Source of the DNA: Megalonaias nervosa
Taxonomy: Eukaryota > Mollusca > Bivalvia > Unionida > Unionidae
DNA length: 64,000 nucleotides
Direction of reading: 5' to 3'
Assembly: GCA_016617855.1 (NCBI GenBank)
Contig: JAECUM010016856.1
Coordinates: forward strand, 1 to 64,000
Every line of letters begins with the position of its first letter. The first letter of the stretch is position 1. A program made the translations under genes and the position numbers. The notes beneath the pieces were generated by a model, which saw nothing but the letters and a program-made list of their open reading frames with translations, was not told the origin of the DNA and did not search any database. Shown one piece after another: positions 60,268-64,000 of the stretch.

Positions 60268-61506
60268 TGTGTAATGCATATCAAATTGCAAGTAGAATAG
60301 ACTTAGCTCTACTATCACATTATCTGAGAGCAGATCAGTCATTGTTGTTCACAGGAAATCCTCGGTAAAACCTATGACATAGATTAGCCAAGTCTTGGTG
60401 TTGACAGATCATTGTCTACACTGATAACATTTGGGTATATGTTATACATGTGTATGCACTGATCATCCCATTCAGAAATTTGATAAAACTTTGCTGTTCT
60501 CGCAACAGCATAAAAATATAGTAGTTTGCTCCTTTTAAGATTGTCGTGTTTCTACTTTTTCATTTTTCCACAGTGTAATTTTTTTTCTTATTTTAAATAG
60601 ATTTTCTCTTAACTTTTGTGTTCAGTGTTAGCTTTATTGAAGTAATTTGTTTGTTCTCTGGTAGACATGCATGCCTACCTCAAAGTATTGCAATTCTGGT
60701 TTAGCTGTTTGCTGTTTCTACATTTGTCCAACAGATCAATAGTGTTTGATTGGCACATACTCTGAGCAGCTGGACTTAAATTTTACACCATGTCAGATTG
60801 TTTATTATATAAATATGTCCTTGATTTGTTTATCCACATAAGTTTCAAATAAAAACTTTCACAAAGTTACATCCATCATTTTCATTATCACAATCCTCTA
60901 ACATATCTTGGATGACCTGAGTAACTGAAAATTTACTGTCAGGTTGGCTGCAGATATTCTCCTGAGGTGTCATACAACTATTATATGTTATAGTATTTAA
61001 GTAACAACATACCATTGCTTCTTGCTTACTTTGAAAGTTGTCAACTCCTTAAAAGCTGATACTTGTTAATCTAGTTATTATTGAACAATCAACAATAAAG
61101 TCATTAAGTGTTCTTTGTGTTTGCCTTGAATGCATGATGTGTATTCATTTGTTGCCCAATCCATGGTACAATATAGCCAACAGATGTTTGCCCAGTCATC
61201 TGGCATACACATCCAAGCACCAAACAATGCAGTGGTCTAAAAATGTTTCTCACTTGATTTATAAATCAGAGTAGCAACCTATTTAATGGAGAGCAATAAT
61301 GCCAGCATGCCCCCAACCCCCAGTTCATCTCAGTGCTGTTTGTTATAGAGTCAGAAATACAAACAGCAATTGCAAATCACTATATATCGACAAGAGGGGC
61401 TTTTTTGTCATTTTAATCCTTCAGCTAGATATTTTACTATGTACCATATAACTGTATTGCTGTCAACTATTGACTGGAACAGAACCATTTCACTTGTAGG
61501 AGTGGA
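60268..61506. other. intergenic, no gene seen
   Basis: AT-rich. No repeat or coding pattern recognised. Confidence 0.45.
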
Positions 61507-61834
61507 GACCGCTCTGGTAGCCTAGTGGTTAGAGCATCCGCCTTGGATGTGGGAGGTCATGGGTTCGATCCCTGGGCGAGTCATATCAAAGACTTATAAA
61601 AATGGTAGTAACAGCTGCCTCGCTTGGTGCTCAGCATTAAGCGGTTAGTGTTAGGATTGGTCGGCCTGGTGTCAGGATAATGTGACTGGGTGGGACATCA
61701 TGCTACATATCTGCGGCATGATGCCCCAGTTCTAGACATCACTATAAACTGCCACACTGCAGACATAATAGTGATATGACTGAAAACTTGTTAAAACTAC
61801 GTTAAAAATCCAAATCTCACACACACACGCACAC
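61507..61834 (+). repeat. tRNA-derived SINE, family A, copy 4 (best preserved)
   Basis: Head gaccgctctggtagcctagtg with A box tagcctagtggttagagc and B box gggttcgatccctgg at tRNA spacing. The body runs to gttaaaaatccaaatctcac with a CA-rich tail. Target duplication tgtaggagtgga (61495-61506) and tgtaggggtgga (61835-61846). Confidence 0.95.
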
Positions 61835-62184
61835 TGTAGGGGTGGAAGGGATTTGATTTTATTTTCAAACATACTACTCTATTTTTGCTCAGAAGTAGTG
61901 CAAAGTCATAGTTACAAACACAAGTTTTAATGTATAAAGGCTTTTGTTTTTGTTAGTCCTTTTGAGAATGGTATTGGTAACTGCATCACTGAAGTCTGTG
62001 GTTTGCATTCTTTCATCCCACCCCCATTTCATACCTAAGACCGTACACATGACTTGGAAAATTTGATTCTTGATATAGTCTGTTGTTTACATTATCTCTG
62101 ATCCAGTTTTTTTAATAACATGGTCTGGTCCTATTTCACAGTGATCCTTGTAAAGTATTCATTTCTGATATTTTTTAGCACACC

Positions 62185-62720
62185 ATCATTAAAGAGTATT
62201 GTGATTGGATAAAAGTTTGTATTCATCCAGTGAATCTTCGTGTAACAGAAACTAATGGAAATAAAAAGAAAGAAGCATGCATGCAGAACATGGTGTCTCA
62301 AGTTCTTAAGAGATACCAGGACACAAATTGTTTGGATAAAGATTAGAAAAATGTGTGGAAATGGGAATGGCTCAAGAGGAAAGTTGATGGAAATGTAGGT
62401 AGTCAGTTCATAAGAAAACTGAATGCCAGAGGACTGGCATTTTTTGATTTTTGCAAGAAAGATTTGAATTATGCAAACCACTTTTGGAAGAGTTTGTAGC
62501 AGCACCTCTGAAAGAAGCTGCATATAGAGAAATTGAAAATCAGAATCACAAATTACAGTTAATACAAGTAGATGCTTGAAAGGAAAAAAAAAAAACATGT
62601 TGAGAAAGAGAAGACTGGAGACTGAGCCCAAAATGTAAGTGGTTACAAAAATGAAAGCTAAAGAAATATTTGCCTTGGCTGCAGAAAGAGCAAGACTGGC
62701 ATATCAGTATCAGCTGGTTG
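62185..62720 (+). pseudogene. eroded BED-finger / transposase-related sequence
   Basis: A plus-strand coding trace from GAG TAT TGT at about 62187 runs over 48 codons to a stop (TAG, 62344-62346) and on in the same frame: KWEWLKRKV, GSQFIRKLNARGLAFFDFCK, KDLNYANHFWKSL, stop. The F-x-x-C, G/F-W-K-x-L order is like BED-type zinc fingers in hAT/ZBED-related proteins, but the first Cys is not seen. Stops and lost residues make it a pseudogene. Family only suggested. Confidence 0.4.
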
Positions 62721-63177
62721 CATCCCTGATTATTTGTATATAGTTTTTGTATTTTGGTGGGTTTATTTCACAAAAGTTTCAGAAAAGAGGACAGTGTAAT
62801 TTAATATTTGCTGCAAACATTGACAAATTATTGTAACTGAATTACTGTTTGAACACTGATATGCACATGTAATGACTTCAGCACTAATTTTATTGGAGAA
62901 CAATTTGATGTGAAAATGAACATTGTGAAACTTTTCAAGCATTGTTGAAAGTTTGTTATTTTTGCATATGATTTGTTTTTGGAATGAAGTACTTTTCATT
63001 ATATTGTGGTAATAAGGTATGAGTGTACGATGCATTTTTGGCCTTTGGTCCCTTGGATCCCTAGATCAGGGGCACCACCCCTTCAGACCCCATTGTGGGA
63101 AGACCCCCCCGTCCCAACTGTACATTTTTCATTTTTTTAAGGAGGACCAAAATCATGTTTGCATATGGCATGATGGG

Positions 63178-63200
63178 ACACACACACACACACACACACA
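63178..63200. repeat. (CA)n microsatellite
   Basis: About 11 CA units. Confidence 0.95.
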
Positions 63201-63454
63201 GAGGCAAATATGTTGCTGGCAAAGTTTGTGCTCATAAAACTCATACTTCTTGCAATAAAAGTAGTATGAGGAAGTCCTTGTGCTTGAGTGAACTTCTCTG
63301 CTTCAGTATAAGTACATTAACACCAAATCTTCTTGATGAAATCCAAGTAGACAAATATTTATGGAAAATAAAAAAGAGGTTTCTTATTTTGTCTCCTGTA
63401 ACCTTGCTTAGTGGGACACAGGTATTTCTTTTCCAGTGTCAGCACTGTCAGCAG

Positions 63455-63605
63455 TGAATATTTGTGTGTGGTGTTCAGTATTTGTGTGTGGTGTTCCACT
63501 AGTGTGTGCAGTTCAAGTTTTGTGTATGGTGTTCCAGTGGTGTGTGTGGTGTTCAAGTTTTATCAATGGTGTTCAAAGTTGCACGTGTGGTGTTCAAGTT
63601 TTTGT
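63455..63605 (+). repeat. degenerate tandem repeat, about 24 bases
   Basis: Six or so copies of a gtgtgtggtgttcaagtttt-like unit of uneven length. Open frames across it (Val/Cys/Trp-rich) follow from the repeat. Confidence 0.8.
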
Positions 63606-64000
63606 AAGTCAGATGTAGAGAGAACACATCAATACATCAATATAACTGAGACATAGGGTTGCACAGAACACTTGTTTTGTATTTGTTTGTTATTTTTAGT
63701 TTTAATAATAGCAAATTGAGAAAACCAAGACCTTTTTACTCAAAAAAAGCAAAACAAATCATTTGTCCTAATTGTTATTTTTACACTTAGTCTCCTTTTG
63801 TTAAAATGTTATTTTTTACATGTAAATAGTCCCCTCTATGCCCTAATTATTATTTGCACTTTAATAGTACCCTTTAAGGTTGAAACATGCTCATAAGGTG
63901 TTGTCAGTGATTTGTTTAGAGATGCCTTTTGGCTACACAGTGGCTCTTGAGTAAGCTTCAGTGGCATATCAGCATATGAAATGCTATTTTGTGCCATCAC

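Noticed and set aside
61507..61580. tRNA gene
   Set aside because: A and B boxes are good, but the sequence continues into a SINE body found four times in the window and has a target duplication.
63019..63656. Several overlapping plus-strand open frames
   Set aside because: They cross a CA run and a GT-rich tandem repeat, and their composition is that of the repeats.

Overview
The window is nuclear DNA from an AT-rich, repeat-loaded invertebrate animal genome. Evidence: a GT-AG spliced metazoan gene (TDP2), tRNA-headed SINEs, hAT- and TA-type DNA transposons, minisatellites, and a Polinton/Maverick-class element whose genes resemble those I know from marine invertebrates. A lophotrochozoan, perhaps a bivalve mollusc, is my best guess; the sequence does not prove it.

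Layout. 1-3.4 kb: no gene seen, one SINE and an (AAC)n/(AAT)n microsatellite. About 3.4-18.03 kb: an old, inactivated Polinton-like provirus of about 14.6 kb between inverted terminal repeats of about 1.07 kb. Its plus strand carries a broken gene whose parts look like a family B polymerase palm, an SF1 helicase and an HNH nuclease, plus a coiled-coil gene. Its minus strand carries an rve integrase, a tail-fibre-like protein, an adenain-type cysteine protease, a short LT-x-x-Q protein, a double-jelly-roll major capsid protein, a pX/pVI-like minor protein and a lysine-tract protein. All the large genes have frameshifts or stops. 18-25.8 kb: intergenic, with SINE, MITE and tandem repeats. 25.84-27.19 kb (minus): a complete, uninterrupted type I protein arginine methyltransferase gene, closest by motif to PRMT6. 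32.64-57.65 kb (plus): a complete six-exon TDP2 gene (tyrosyl-DNA phosphodiesterase 2, 357 codons) whose reading phase closes at every junction. Its introns, up to 7.8 kb, hold most of the mobile elements. 57.65-64 kb: intergenic, with a minisatellite split by a hAT-like insertion, a SINE and an eroded BED-finger sequence.

The two cellular genes are head to head, about 5.4 kb apart, with a 1.7 kb DNA transposon and a 1.0 kb TIR element between them. They have no evident functional tie beyond nuclear roles (arginine methylation of proteins; removal of trapped topoisomerase adducts). The provirus is the unusual part: it has the capsid, protease and integrase set of Polintons/adintoviruses, but where a stand-alone PolB would be expected it carries what looks like one long polymerase-helicase-HNH gene. 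I did not find an FtsK-type packaging ATPase or a penton gene in it.
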